A stretch of DNA of 64,000 nt from Ectocarpus siliculosus (GCA_000310025.1 FN649743.1:113757-177756), one strand, 5' to 3'; counted from the first letter of the stretch, positions 1 through 12,558 are shown. Translations and numbers: made by a program. Notes: generated from the sequence alone by a model not told the origin.

Positions 1-332
1 GTGATATCTTATGCAACCTCCGGTACACCATCATCTTTGTGATTGTCCGTCCAGCGCCGCTTTTTTTTCCGTGCTTTTTTTCGGGCCTTGGTCTTGTATT
101 TTGTGCCTGCTAGATTGTCGGGAAGTGAAACTCGACGATGTCAACTGCGATTCTTCCCAAGCCCTGTACGAAAACTCCCTTTTCTCTTTTTTTTCGCTTG
201 TCGAGGGGGCCAGACGAACCAAAAATGGCATTTGGAAGGTGAGCGAGAGACCGCTTCGGGTATATTTAAGTCACCGAAACACGCCTCGCTTTTGTTCGCG
301 TGGACGTTTCGCCTCGCGATTGAAACCGCCAG

Positions 333-509
333 ATCAACGAGAAGCACAACACGACCTTCGTCTTTCTGGAGGGCCGCGCGAGGCAGTTCGTGCTCGACCA
401 CTCTTTGGAGGGACCCACCTACCAGCATGCGTTGATGAAGGAAGCCAAAGGCAAGAAGAGAGAGAATCGTGGCGTACAGCGAACGGTTTGTTGGTTCTTC
501 GGGTCTTGA
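333..509 (+). CDS. Possible exon of an unidentified protein
   Basis: A good acceptor (ccgccag) is followed by a 58-codon open frame with protein-like composition: it begins INEKHNTTFVFLEGRAR, continues QFVLDHSLEGPTYQHALMKE, and ends at a TGA at 507-509. A GT for a donor lies at about 474, so it could be an internal exon rather than a terminal one. I do not recognise the family. It may be an upstream exon of the acidic gene that follows, or the 3' end of a gene entering from the left. Phase does not settle this: the exon at 1147 needs two bases carried over, and the only donor here giving that phase is weak. Confidence 0.35.
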   Translation: MNEKHNTTFVFLEGRARQFVLDHSLEGPTYQHALMKEAKGKKRENRGVQRTVCWFFGS

Positions 510-1146
510 CAATGAAGAATAGGCCGGGGTCGAGAAGGAAATGCAGCTACTACTACCAAACCTTGGGTTTTCGTGCATCCGCGTGGGGCGTGGTTCTGAT
601 ATCCAACTTGTTCCGCGTGGCGTGGTGATCGCCACGAGTGCTGTGATGTTATCGATTGAGGAAGTGAAGTACGACTCAGAAAGAGGGGGGACAGGGGTGA
701 GTAAGTCGAGACCTGGCGAAATAAATGCAAGTGACGATGATGTCAGCGCCTCCGCCACGAAAATCAAAGCAGTTCCGCCCTCTGTGCCCGTCGTTCGCTG
801 GGGTGAGTTGTGATCAAAACGGGTTTCATCCGATGTTCAGGATCTTGCAGAACAACAAGTAGAGGTTGAACCTGGGATACTAGTTGCCCGAGTCTGTGGT
901 CCACTCGTGGGTGTCTTTTCGAGTCCGGGCCACGAACGTCGTGCGGCACAGTGTCTTGGAGGCGCACCGGGGCTTGCAGCTGTGTTTGGTTCTTCGCCTC
1001 CCATGTACTGTTCTCGCCGCCTTCTTTTGCGCTTTCACTGCGCCCCCGCTACCCCCCACCGTCACCCTAACCCTACCGTCATCCAACCGGCGTCCCATCC
1101 CCGACTTATCTCTTGTTGGCTCGACCCAAACCCCAGCCTTCCGCAG

Positions 1147-3559
1147 GGCGCACTTCGGCCCGCTGTCCCCGCTGTCGTGGGACTACGATCAGTCCATTCT
1201 CCGGCTGGTCCGCAAGAAGGTGGCGCAGCTGTCCGGATTGCACGACTTCTTCAGCACGGAGCGCTTCGGCCTGCGCTCCATCCGCAAGAGCGTCGCCCGC
1301 CTCACGGGTCTCCACGGATTTTTCAGCGGCAAGAATCCCGGCTCCAAGGGAGTGGCGGTCTCTGTGTTTGGAAGCGGGAAAGGGACGGCGGCAGCCGATG
1401 CTGAAGGTAGCGGGGTTTCGACAGGGGTCGCCAGTTGGTGGAAGCCTTGGGGACGAAGAAGCGACGACGGAAACGATATCGAGGACGTAGTGGTACCGGA
1501 TGCTGCTGCTGCGGGCGCGGAGGGTGGTGCTCCTGGCGCAGGCGCTGGCGAGAGATTCTGGCTTGGGTTCCGGTGGTCTCGGCAGGGAAGAAAGGGGCAA
1601 AGCGGCGACGAAGCAGAAGAAGGGGCTGTACCCGCAGGGAGCGTCGTCGTCGACCTTGACGAGCGGTCTCAGATTTCGTTGGACACGGAGAACGGCCAAG
1701 CCCAGGAGCCACGGTCGACGAGCCGCTGGGCCCGGGTGCGAGGTGCTTGGGTGTTCGGCCGGGCGAAGGAGTCAAATGTCGCGGGGGAGCTAGCGGCGTC
1801 AGAGGACGGTGGGCTTAGCGACAGCAGTGTCGAGGCGGAGGAGGATAAGGAGGCTAGTGGTAAGGGTCGCCTTGATTCCTCAACGCTAGCGGAGAGCAAC
1901 GACAGACCGTGGCTTTCGGTGGGGTGGACGCCGTGGGGAGGGAGGACGATGAAGCCACCGCCTGGAGAGGCAGGCGATGCTCCGGCATCTTCACCGGGGT
2001 CTGCGCCGGAGTCGCGGGTTGAGGAGGCCACGCTGTCTGCCGAGCACGGGGGGGCTGCTGCTGGAGAGGGAGAGACGGCGGCCACGTCGGCGGCTGCTAC
2101 AAGTGGTGCCGCTGGTGTAGCCCCTGCTGTCGGCGAGGAAGCGGGCGGTTCTGCCGATGGCGCACGGATTGTGGAGGCGGGCTCCGCGGATGTGGCAGCG
2201 GAGGAGGACGAGAAGGCGCTACCTCCCCGCGACGACTCGTCGTATCTCCGGCGATGGTGGCCTAGCAGCAGCAGTAGTAGCAGCAGCAGCAGCAGCAGCA
2301 GCGGCGGCGGCGGCGGCGGCGGCATCGGTAACACGATCGGGGTACCGGGGGAGGCGGACGGGGGTGGTGATCAAGGTGGGGGCGAGTCCGTTGTCGCTGG
2401 TTCCGGCGAGGCGGCGAAGGCGGAGAAGGTGATCGTCGCGACAAGCCCCGGCGACGGCGGTGATGAGAGCCTGGAAGTGACGGATCGCGAGGCCGCTGAA
2501 GGCGGCGGCGAGCATTCCCCGGGGACCGGGGGAGAGCAGGCAGAGCGGCCGGACGGACCCGTCGTGGTCGAACAAGAGCAAGATGCCTCGCTGTCGCTGC
2601 TGAGGAGGTGGTGGCCAGTGTCGAAGCAGGAACCCACGTCCCCGGACGAAGCGCGCTTCGAGGAAGACAGCGTCGATGACGTCACCGCGGCCGAGAACGC
2701 TACTCGCGCAGAGGTTGGTCCGGAGGTGGGCGTTCTCTCCGCGGGGCTGGCCCACGCGTCGGCTGACGAGGGCGCGAGCGGGTCCCGGAAGTTGCCGGCA
2801 GAGCAACTGCCCGAGCTATTGCCAGCGCAGCCGGGGAGTGAGGACGAAGGAGTGAAAGAGCAGCAGCAGCAGCAGCAGCAGGAGGGGTCTTCTGCTTCGG
2901 CGATAAGGCCGCCACTGATGTCGCGTTTCTGGGACGTGTTTTTTAACCGTCCATTGGAGTTGCCGCTGCCGACGACGCAAGAAGAATCTGTGAATATTGA
3001 TGTGTCTGCCGATGGTGACGGCAGCGATGCGCTTGCCACGGCGCGAGGTGGTCATGGTAACGATGTGGCTGCCGCAGAGAGCGCGGAGGGAGGAGCGGCG
3101 GGTGCGGAGGGGGTGGAAAGGGATGGCGACCAAGGGGAGTTAAAAGACGAAGAGGTTGTCGTGGCCGATGTCTTGCGGCCTGCTGACGGTGATATCCCAC
3201 CACCGCCACCACGAATAGATGATTCGGCACCGACACCTCCATCTGTGGAGGAGGGCGCGGGGGATGAGGTTACCCCGGAGGATGACGAGGCGCGGGTGGG
3301 GGTGAAAGAGGAGGAGGAGGATAGACGAGAGGACGAACAAGGTGCAGGGAAGGAGGGGAACGAGGATGGAAGTCGGCGTATCGAGGAGCAAGACGAAAGG
3401 CCGTCCGAAGGGCGGGACAATGATGGCGGGTCGGGAGGCGAAGACGACGTGGACAAAGAAGTCCAGCCCGTCGGTCAAAAGAACGATGTGGGGGCAATCC
3501 ACACGCCCGCGAAGAAAGAGCGCGTGATGGACCCTGGGGGAGGAAGTGGCAGACGGTGA
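1147..3559 (+). CDS. Acidic low-complexity protein with duplicated 24-residue motif and Trp-rich motifs
   Basis: The frame is open from 884 to 3559. I place the exon start at 1147, after a strong polypyrimidine-plus-CAG acceptor, giving about 803 residues ending GGGSGRR-stop; upstream exons are not resolved. At 1199-1342 two adjacent 24-residue units share the pattern LRxxRKxVAxLxGLHxFFS. The rest is rich in Asp, Glu, Gly, Ala and Ser. Set into it are short Trp motifs: SWWKPWGRR near 1434, RFWLGFRW near 1551, RPWLSVGWTPWGG near 1904, LRRWWP near 2242 and again near 2602, and RFWDVFFNRP near 2923. A poly-Ser then poly-Gly run (2263-2322) and a poly-Gln run (2860-2880) are encoded by AGC/GGC and CAG repeats. 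No membrane span or known catalytic domain is visible. The reverse strand is also open, as expected for such GC-rich repeats. Function unknown. Confidence 0.6.
2263..2322 (+). repeat. AGC then GGC trinucleotide run inside coding sequence
   Basis: A run of AGC/AGT codons passes directly into GGC codons, encoding poly-Ser followed by poly-Gly in the acidic protein. Such runs change length by slippage, so the count may differ between individuals. Confidence 0.85.
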
Positions 3560-6500
3560 TACCGGTAGCGATGAGGGCTACGATGTTAATAGCACGTAGT
3601 CAGCAAGGAGGGGAAGGCCAGTTGAAGGCACCGGTGCGTTTTAAGGGGCACCGCAGCATCGATTGTGATGCGATAACGAATTCAGCAAAGCAGCAACGAT
3701 GCTGCGGGGGATGCGAAGCAGTGGCGGAATCTATCAGGCGTGCTTTAGGGATGGTGCCCATGCTGGCGTTCCGAGGATGGGAGACATTTTTTTTTTTTTG
3801 TGGCCATAGACAGAGTGGCGCCTTGCTGTAGCATCAGCGGTATGTGTCTTGGGTAAAGAGGAGCAGCTGGTCGCTGGCGTACTATTAATTTTAATCAAGC
3901 AGTGCGGTGCGTTGATAGATTCCTTGTCCCAAGCGCTGCTGCTTCCCTTCAGCACGAGCCACCATTTGAGAACCTGGGAGTTGTGAGTTTTGGGATAAAC
4001 AAGAAGCTTGAGAACTTGACCATATGAACAGTTACTCACGTAAGAATGGTACGCTGGCTTTAGGGTTTCCCAGCAGAGGAAAATATGCGCAGGGAGCCCC
4101 AAAAGGGCACGAGCAGACAGTTGTAGGCTAGAGGCGTCGGTAGACACGTACGAAAATTTACGTAGTCTGCCACCGTTTCTGTCTTCAACCCAGAGAATAG
4201 CCTAGCCTTTCCCGTCGTCCTCCCTCATGAGAACCTAAACCAGGGCCTCTGGAGGTGTTTCCAGCTTTTCGCCGCTCCGAAGCTGGCGTTTTGCCGTGGG
4301 TCAGCCTTTAAGCGCCGTCGATGCTTCACTTCTAATTCTAAACACCCGCGCAACAAAAGCTCATCGCAGCAAGCAAACTCACGAACAATTGAGTGAGTTT
4401 GAACACGAAGGGGTGTCATGATCTACGGAAGCCCGCTGCCACACAACGATAGTATGCATACAGATCGAGTTCTTAACCTCGCCTTGTTGTTGCTGACGTT
4501 TCATTGGTCTTCGTATAACATCATATGGAACTTGGTCAATGCCCAAGTCAACCATTGATGGACGGTTGCGAACAGATGTGAATGCCGGATGCACGAAGGC
4601 CTCCAAAGGAAACAGGCACCGCCCAGCAACGGCCTAGCACCCAGCTGGATAATACGTCCAGCAGGCTACAAGTACGTGAGAAAACACTCGCGGCACGTAA
4701 CATGAATCATGAGCCTAACACGCCATCCGGTATCCAGGAAGTCGTCAACCATCAAAATTTCGTTACTTTGTGCACCTCGTTCAGCGACAGATTGTCAACT
4801 ACTACAGTGATGCCTGCCACATCACAATCAGCACTCCAAAACAAAATGACTCCCATCCCGATAGGAACTCGGAGCCGACCGCACACCGCAAGCTACTGTA
4901 CATTGCCAGTCATGTACACCTATCTTCTAACGCTGTGCGTAGGTTCGCTATCATCTTTCCATGCGTTCTTCCAGGCAAATGAAATGAGCCTCCAAGGGAT
5001 AACAACAGCGGCCACCTACCATTGGTCTCGCGCCACGAGATGATGTATCCGCTACTTCTCCCACCTCCGCGGCCAACTACAGAACAACCGGAAAGGAATC
5101 CCGCCATGCCTAACAATCCCTTACCCCAATGAAATAGACTTCAAGTCTACCGGATTAGCCGCCTTTCCAGTGATTGCTGCGGTCGACCAGCACGCGACAG
5201 ACAAAAGTCTTGTGCACTGGACGGAGAAAACGGCTGAGCGTTCGGTGCACCTCAACTGGCTGCTCAACAGCATCCCCCGGTGAGTAGTAGGATCTTCGCG
5301 TGTCGTTGCCTACTATCAGGTACGTGTTTATAACATCCAAGGTGACGATCGCTCACACACCTGCTGCAACATAAGAGAGATATTGTTCGGGATTTTGCAC
5401 ACATTTCTCCGGTACATATTCGGGATATTGCCCGTGGTCGCAGGAAAACCCGCGCATCCATGAGCTTGGTGTGTGGTTGATTCCAGATTGAATTGGGTGT
5501 AACTCATTACATGGGCGCCTACCGCGGCGAATGCTGTCGTCGCCGATGCCATCCCACGTCCTTCGCGGGACACCATGTTCATAGCGCCGTGCGCGGAGTT
5601 GGGCTCGTGTAAAATCGATGCGGTATCATGTGCGGCGCGCCGCGGGTATCTTCCAACCTCCAGGGTTTGGGAGGGTGGGGGGGCAACGGACCTTGCTGAA
5701 CACGGCAATGAACACTTTCCGTGGGAATGGAAATTGGTGGTTTCAGGCCTTCTGAGCTACAGAGTGAACGTCCACGGAAGACCCTCAGAAAAACTCAGGC
5801 TCAAAAAATTTCAAACGTTAGGAAACAGAGCCCAGCCGTCAGCACAATCCACATATTATGTTTGGTGGACACCAATCGTTGAATCCCACGAAGGGATTCA
5901 GTCTTGCCCAAAGTAGGTTGTCCTTGTGAGTGCGCCGGCGCTGTTGTCGATTTCGTTCAGCTTAATCTTTGTCGAATTCAGATTTGGAGTAGGGGCGATG
6001 GGTTATGCTTCTATTCGTCTCTATCTTGCTGCTGTCTCTGTGGACCAGGCTCAGATATTCGAGCAACGATTACTTGCCACATGCATATCCAACTTGTTAA
6101 CGGAACCATGGCTCAGGACGACACCATTCGCGAGCAAGAAGACACATAATTCAACTGCACAAAGCACCATCCATGAAACAATTGGTCCTTGAACCATACA
6201 ACCATGCAATCCGCGCTTACAGCCCATTTTGTGAGAGATAATTCCGTGTACGCCACAACAAATTCAGAAGAAAAAACCAAACCAAATCCACACGAATTGT
6301 AGACATACATGCATGCGTGTACTCTTTGTCACTCCAAATCGAGGCAGATGCGCTCAAGATTTCCAGTCAGGAGAAAGTAGTCCTGGCGAATCCGCTTGAA
6401 GCTGAGAAAAAGTTGGAACTCCCTGCCGTGCTCCTGGCAGAGACAGCTTTTTCGCGGCTACATAGCTCGCGACGGCCAAAGTCCTGGACATGTGCGTCGA

Positions 6501-6806
6501 TGTTTCGCGGGGGGGTGGGGGGGCAGGGTAAACGAGGGACACTGCTGTACGCAGTTCATGACAGGAACGTCAGGGCCTATTACATGTTTCGTGGGGGATT
6601 ACCACGTACCGAAACTACAAGACGCCTTGTTTGCCAGGTACAGGAACGGCGATTCAGTCTCTGAACAAAATCCGCCGTTTATTAGTACACCTCGCCCAGC
6701 AAAACGTTAGCAGGTTGTTCCATATTCAACAAACAACACACGCGCTTGTACGTGTACACCACCAACCAAGAACACGTTGGTGCCGATACTTCGAAGGCAC
6801 CCCGAA
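3560..6806. other. Intergenic region between convergent genes
   Basis: This 3.2 kb separates the stop of the acidic gene (+) from the stop of the sugar kinase gene (-). It should hold both 3' untranslated regions. Open frames here (for example 4582-5043 on + and 5328-5708 on -) lack recognisable domains, well-placed splice borders or exon-like composition. I see no RNA gene or mobile element that I can support. Confidence 0.6.
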
Positions 6807-9800
6807 TCAAGTGACGCCGCCAAACCTGGCAAATGAAACAGGCAGTACATTCCATGGGTAACGTCGGACAAGCGCCACCTACCGGGCAATCCCTAACCGG
6901 TGGGTCATGCCGTAAATGAAGCCAGCGATGAAGCAGTCCCCAGCGCCGGTTGTGTCCACAATATCCGAAGCCTCGATGGGCCATGCAGAGGCCCAAACGT
7001 ACCTTGCAGGTGCATAGCTGTCATTCTGCAGAAGCAGCACACCGTCGGGACACAGAACAAAGGCATACGGGCGAGCGGTAAAATAACGCACTTCCGAGCT
7101 GTTACCCAGAAGCGCCTCGCTCGTGCTGGGGTCAACGCTTCGACGCTCGGACTACCAGCTCGTATGCATAACAAAGCCGGTGTCTCGGTCACCTTGGTCA
7201 CGATGGAACTCAAGACAATCGTAACAGTACTGAGACAGCATGAGGTTGAGGTCGAAGCACACAAAAGCACAGCACACACCCAGTTCGATGGGAGCGACAA
7301 ATCAACACCAACAGTTCTACATGCGGCGGTAGACGCCATCGGAGTTACCTTCTTTTCCGACGACGCGGTTGTGCTCGAATCGTCCATGCCGACCTCCGGT
7401 CTCACTGCCGTTCTGATATGCATCGGGCACCCTTGTGGGGGAGAAAAATCTCCATACCCTTCCCATGGCTGGTCTTTCTCCCTGGCCGATAGAGGGGGGA
7501 AACCAGACAAGGGCTGACTAAGGAGAATGGGAGCCGTGTTGTGTCCACTTTCCGGTCCGCGAAGACTCACGACTTGAAGAAAGTCGCAAATGCTCTATTG
7601 AATAAATGCCGCGCACATCTAACTGTAATAGAGCCAGCATTACCACAACAACGCATCACCTTAGTGCACCCCTTAAAAAATACTCGTAGACGACCGGAAG
7701 AAAAAAATCAGGTTGTTGAGCAAGGTGGTTTCCAAATACAAGCCTCGAGTGGCGCTTGGGGATTAGCGAGCAACTGGGCGAACGACACAAAGTAATGCAT
7801 CAGCACCGGTACCCAGAACCAAAGATCTATGAAATGTCCTGCTTTCCTTGATCCTGCCTTTGCTTCACCCCCTCTACACGACCCTGGCCTCAAAACCCCA
7901 ATATCACCTCCGGACATCGCAACACAAATCTAGACCCATGGTCTCTGCAGGAGTACGGGAAATAAGGAGGGACCGCAAAGACTCTGTAAACCTGGTGACG
8001 ACGATGCATCCCTCGGCACCCAGCGTAGTCACCACCAGCCGCGCCCTGCCCTGCTCCAGCAGCTCTCGGATTGCGTTCTCGTGGCCATCGCTGCTTGAGC
8101 GATGGCAGTAGCGGAGGGGAAGGTGGGGAACTTGTCAGGGGCAGAAAAAACGGAGCCGGGCGCCATCGTACGGCTGAGGAGATGAGGACCACGGACAAAG
8201 GCCACAACCGAGGCTAGCCAAGCCTTTTCTCGGGGAAAATGACACTAACCTCCCAAGCCGGGGCAGCATGTCGAATGACTCTGGGGTTTCTCCTTCAGAT
8301 TGCCGCCCGGGTGCATCGTGCTCACTGCATCGACTAGTTACGCTGGGCGATGAAATTCCGGAGCACTGTAGTCTGAACGAGCACACCGCGACTCGCGTCC
8401 AAAACCGCCCAATCAACAAGCGCCCATGGAGACGAACATACTCCACATCAACATACCACGAAATTCCCTACATCGACGGGTGTAGCGTTGCTGTTGATGT
8501 GGAACGCTATCAGTTGCTAGCCGGACGTTATCTATTGCTAGCCGGTCGATCAAAAGGCCGGTTCGAGTACACCGAGAAACATTCGGCAGTGCGAAGCACG
8601 AGCAGACACATGGGAGTGACGCACACACGCTCCGCTGCTGGAGCACTGCAGACTTCACCCCGACGTGCGGTGAGAGACGTGCGTGTCGTGTTTCGACCTC
8701 CCTATCGTTCGCCGTGCTACCGCACTGTTGTGCTGGATTCATTGGCGACCAATAAAAAAGTGACCGATCGAAATATTTCAATACAAGCTAGAACCATAAG
8801 AAAGGAAAAGCCGAGGGGCTCGGTCAACCCACGATAGTCTTGATGACAAAAAAAAAAAAAAGAGAGAGTCAGAATGGACAAGTGCGCGTTATCTCTCTGC
8901 GCGAAATCATGCCGCGCAGCAACACCATGCCCCAGCTGACAAAACCGCGTTTGTAAAGCAATGGTGTACACCCCGCACCTGCCGGTGAAAGCCTGGGGGA
9001 AATTTCTGTTGCAAATGACGTAGTCCGCCAACGGGAGGAGGTCCTTGAGGAAAGGTCGGTCCTTCTCTGCGTCGAGAACCACCGGGACGCCTCTTGAGAA
9101 AAGGGCGTCGTAGAACCATGAAACGTGGTGAGCGCAACAAACGTGAAAGTCGTGAAGGAATGGAGCTGAATGAATGGGGGCTGAGGCCCGGTTGGAGGAT
9201 CAGTGCCGCCAACGGGCTTATGCGAACGGGACACAGGCTGCCGGGGGCGTCGCATTTACACATGTGGAATTTACCGCGGAACAGCAGGGCTTCTCTCTAC
9301 CGAAACAAATGCGGCTGTGGTTCTTCTATTCATCTCTCAACCGAAAAGTTCGATTCCGCCAACGTACTGGCCTGAAAGCTTTCCACAAACCACGATAATG
9401 GAGCGTTGGCCATATTGGTTTGTTCCATGGCCCAAGGCCTAACTACCTATAGTCGGCTGAACGCACCCGTTGGATGACGTTTCACGAATTATTGGTGGAA
9501 ACATCCGACGTTTGAAAGAGCCGGTACGGACACGCCAACGAAACTAGGCTGAACCTGGCGATGTGTGAGAGCACTATCTTTGCCCGCTCGATCCACTCGG
9601 TCGACTCAGTCCCATCACATGCAGTCGCTCCAATGCGAGCGCAACAACAGGGCGCCACCAACGAACGTCGAGCGTTTATTGGATGTGCGTCCACCGCCAA
9701 AACCAACAAGAATAAACTTTCTTCGGGCAGAGCCCACACAGACCGTTCGTTGGCCAGCTTGGCCAAGGCGACGGCCGCCGGGGTGTGTCTTGAATCAAGG

Positions 9801-11412
9801 TGCACCGCCGCAACCACGTCCAGTAGGTCCGGCGTAATTTCTTCCGGAAGAATATCTGCCGCCGAAGAACGACACGAATATGTATGTGCGTTGCTCGACT
9901 TGCATTGGAGAGCGTTGGATGAGTGGCAATCGCGCTGAGGCAAAATCTGCCGTGTGAAACTAACCTACCTACCCCGGCAGGGCTTCAGGCCTTAGCGACC
10001 GCGAATTAGTCACTGCTTCGGCGACGTCCTTTCAAAAACAAATCTGGGGTTCAGCGGGAGGAGACAAATCGCCGGGCACCTTACCTTCCGTCTGCGGAGT
10101 GTGCAGGCAAGTCCTGGTACCCCCCTCCTTGTCCACGATGACGTACGTGAAGGCCGAGGGAGTGGCATCGCTCACGATGACGCGGGAAACGTCCACACCT
10201 TCCTCCTCCAGACCTTGCAGGATCAGCCTGCCGTTCGCGTCGGAGCCGACCTTGGTAGCCAGGCATGCGTCCAGACCGAGCCTACTCGCTCTGATTCGAC
10301 CAGACACGCAAACATCTTTGAGCACGGCACGCGTCGGGAGACGCGACTGCTTGCGATAGGACGACGTTCCGCGCCGTCTCAGGACTACACAACGCTCAAG
10401 GATATCGCTGACCTCACGACGACATCTGTAGGCCCTCAATACAGGCGCCTGAATAGGAAACAAGAGCAATGACATTATCACAAGTTGGACAGGCGAAGGT
10501 CGCCCCCCAAGGCTGTAGCGTGTCCTGGCAATGACAGCGACGTCTCCAAGACTCCGCCAGGGCTCAAGCTCACAATTCTAAAGGGGTGAGCGCAGATCAG
10601 GATGGCACGAAATCAATGACTGACATGCGGCGAGATACATGAGCTGTGAGCCCCACTCCACCCTCCCCCGAGTCGGCAGGAGGAGGACTGCAGCAGCTCC
10701 TATGCTCCATCTGCAAACTTTGCCCTCATCCAACGGAAATACTACCTAGCACGACAGTTGGCCCGTTGACACCATGATACACTCACGCGGAAAGGGTGTT
10801 GCCGCAGTTCCCTCCTCCCAGGACCTGAAGAGATTGTGTTTGAACCTTCTCGTCGGCCGTCGGGTACCTGTATGTGCCGGTTTCACCACACACGCCATGC
10901 ACGTACGCAGGGTGAGAAGCAAGTGCTCTGGGGCGCATTGAGGACAAGACGGGAGTTAAAATGGGCAATTCCGTTATTGCAAGCTTATACAGTAGCCACG
11001 ATCAGCCCCCACAACGGCGAGAAATAGTCGGCATCACCGTATTGGCCGGAAGCCACCACAATGTATACTTACGGCACGAACATTCGTGAGATTCGGCAAG
11101 TCTATCGATATGCTTCCTCCAGGCATTGAAAAAGAGGAGTTCCACGTGTTTCGCTTTTCCTAGAAAACTATTTCATGCCTTAGTAGTAGCGGCTGAAGCA
11201 AATCTGTAGATTCTGCTCTTGGGGTGTCATCAGAAGCAAGGATTTCAACTCGCTTTTCGAGCCACCTCTCGCCCTTCCAACCCCATTCATGCACGCATGT
11301 TTGCATGTCACCTGTCGACTGCGGCAATGAAGTCAACGCCCGCGGATCCAAGGCCTAACACACGCGGACGCCCACTGCTGTCGACTTCATCCAGTGCCTG
11401 GCCCTCGGACAT
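6807..11412 (-). CDS. pfkB/ribokinase-family carbohydrate kinase
   Basis: Predicted ATP-dependent sugar or nucleoside kinase, closest to plant pfkB-like proteins; the substrate cannot be told. Exons on the minus strand: 11412-11312, 10867-10787, 10281-10085, 9855-9744, 9092-8979, 8090-7992, 7098-6883 and 6825-6807, all phase-compatible (312 aa). The start is the ATG of MSEGQALDEV, just before the family's N-terminal strand GLGSAGVDFIAAVD. Next come the substrate-side glycine motif GGGNCGNT, the central sheet (VVLDAEKDRPF, LPLADYVICN), LVVTTLGAEGC, and the signature DTTGAGDCFIAGF with its catalytic Asp in exon 7. The C-terminus is uncertain: the in-phase last exon adds only RFGGVT-stop, about 25 residues short of relatives, while the next frame there reads LAASLDSGCLRSIGT, like the missing helix. 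That suggests a small indel, a sequencing error or an unseen splice. Regulation not visible. Confidence 0.85.
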
Positions 11413-12558
11413 GGCGGTACCAAGAGCGGAGCAAAGCCGGCCACCGCCGCTTCCCTGGCTCAAGCTCCTGATACGGTCAGGGGATGATAGCGCAAGGTTC
11501 CGAGCCCCACCGTTGAAGATGTTGATGTTGATGTTGATGTTGACGTTGGTAAGAGGTCCACACCTGCCTGAGGGAATGCATCGTCCGCGCCGTACAACGT
11601 GACGTGTTGCGTCAGCAGCTTTTAGGAGCGTTTGATGGGCTTGGTCCTTGATAACAACACAAAGACGCATGACGTTATCAAGGTGGGAGAGTAACACACG
11701 TACAGCGTAGTACTGCTGTAGGTGTACACCAACAGACGTGATCAATATACCGTATACGACACAAGATAACACACCCCCTGGACCGATTTTCAAAGCTCGA
11801 CTACGCCACAACGAACATGCGTACACGAAACGATACATTTTCGGAAGGCTCTCGATAAGGCGGCTTCAACGACGCCGTTTTCGGCCCTGTGACTCTCTCT
11901 GCTGTCGAGAAATCGAGCTTTGAAAATCGGCCCAGGGGGTGTGTTATGTTGTGTCGTATACGCTATTGCTGTGTGTATGTTGTGTACAGTCGACTCTACA
12001 TGCATACCATTAGTAATGTAAGTTCAAGTAAAAAAACAACACACGAATGCATGCTGTGGCTTGTTATCATGAATTATGCTGCATGTAGGTGGCACCAAAA
12101 CACGCAGGCCGCCATCGTCCAACTAGTTGCAGCTTGGAAAGCAACAGCATGGTGACACTCCCTCTCCCTCCCAACTCCCGCCCATCCTCTCTATCGGAAC
12201 TCTGCATGATGAATGCGATCGCTGGTCTGCTGTATGGATTGAGCTTGATAGAGTTTGTGGAGTTTGCAGGAGGCACGCTCTCTTGCCTGTGCCAGGGTAG
12301 AGCAGCCAGCAGTGGGCAACAGCCAAAGTCTGCGCTCCAACGCCTGCTCGAAACCACGCGTCTCTCATGCCCTCCAGATCAGATCGTGTGCGCTGATGAA
12401 CTTGTCCGGGGGGTGACGCATGCCACAATCGTGGGTACCCGCAAGGAGCAACGACCGCTCTACACGATGCGGGGAACGCTTCTGGCTCAGGCTCTGCTGA
12501 AGCAACGGGTGGACAGTGAACACACGCAAAACACGCTCCTGAACACACCACCATCCAC
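11413..12558. other. Intergenic region between divergent genes, with a MITE-like palindrome
   Basis: This 1.15 kb separates the starts of the sugar kinase (-) and the HROB homologue (+), so it probably carries both promoters. It contains a short GATGTT tandem run (about 11514-11545) and the inverted-repeat element at 11748-11971. No core promoter motif is clear enough to call. Confidence 0.6.
11748..11971. mobile_element. MITE-like palindromic element with about 50-bp terminal inverted repeats
   Basis: The left arm (about 11748-11804) and the reverse complement of the right arm (about 11918-11971) match over some 50 bases with only a few differences. Both contain the core gtatacgacacaa, then taacacaccccctgg, then ccgattttcaaagctcga. 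The interior is about 115 bp with no coding capacity. Small size, long terminal inverted repeats and no gene fit a non-autonomous DNA transposon (MITE). A diverged relative of one arm occurs at 37975-38045. I could not define a target-site duplication by eye. Confidence 0.6.

Noticed and set aside
1062-1080. Telomere-like ccctaaccct near 1065
   Set aside because: Only about two imperfect units inside otherwise unique sequence; not a telomeric array.
1669-2334. Long reverse-strand frame rich in Pro, Leu, Ser and Ala opposite the acidic gene
   Set aside because: It is the mirror of GC-rich repeated codons of the + strand gene; no splice context or domain of its own.
4582-5043. 153-codon open frame
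   Set aside because: No domain, mixed composition, no supporting splice sites; likely chance.
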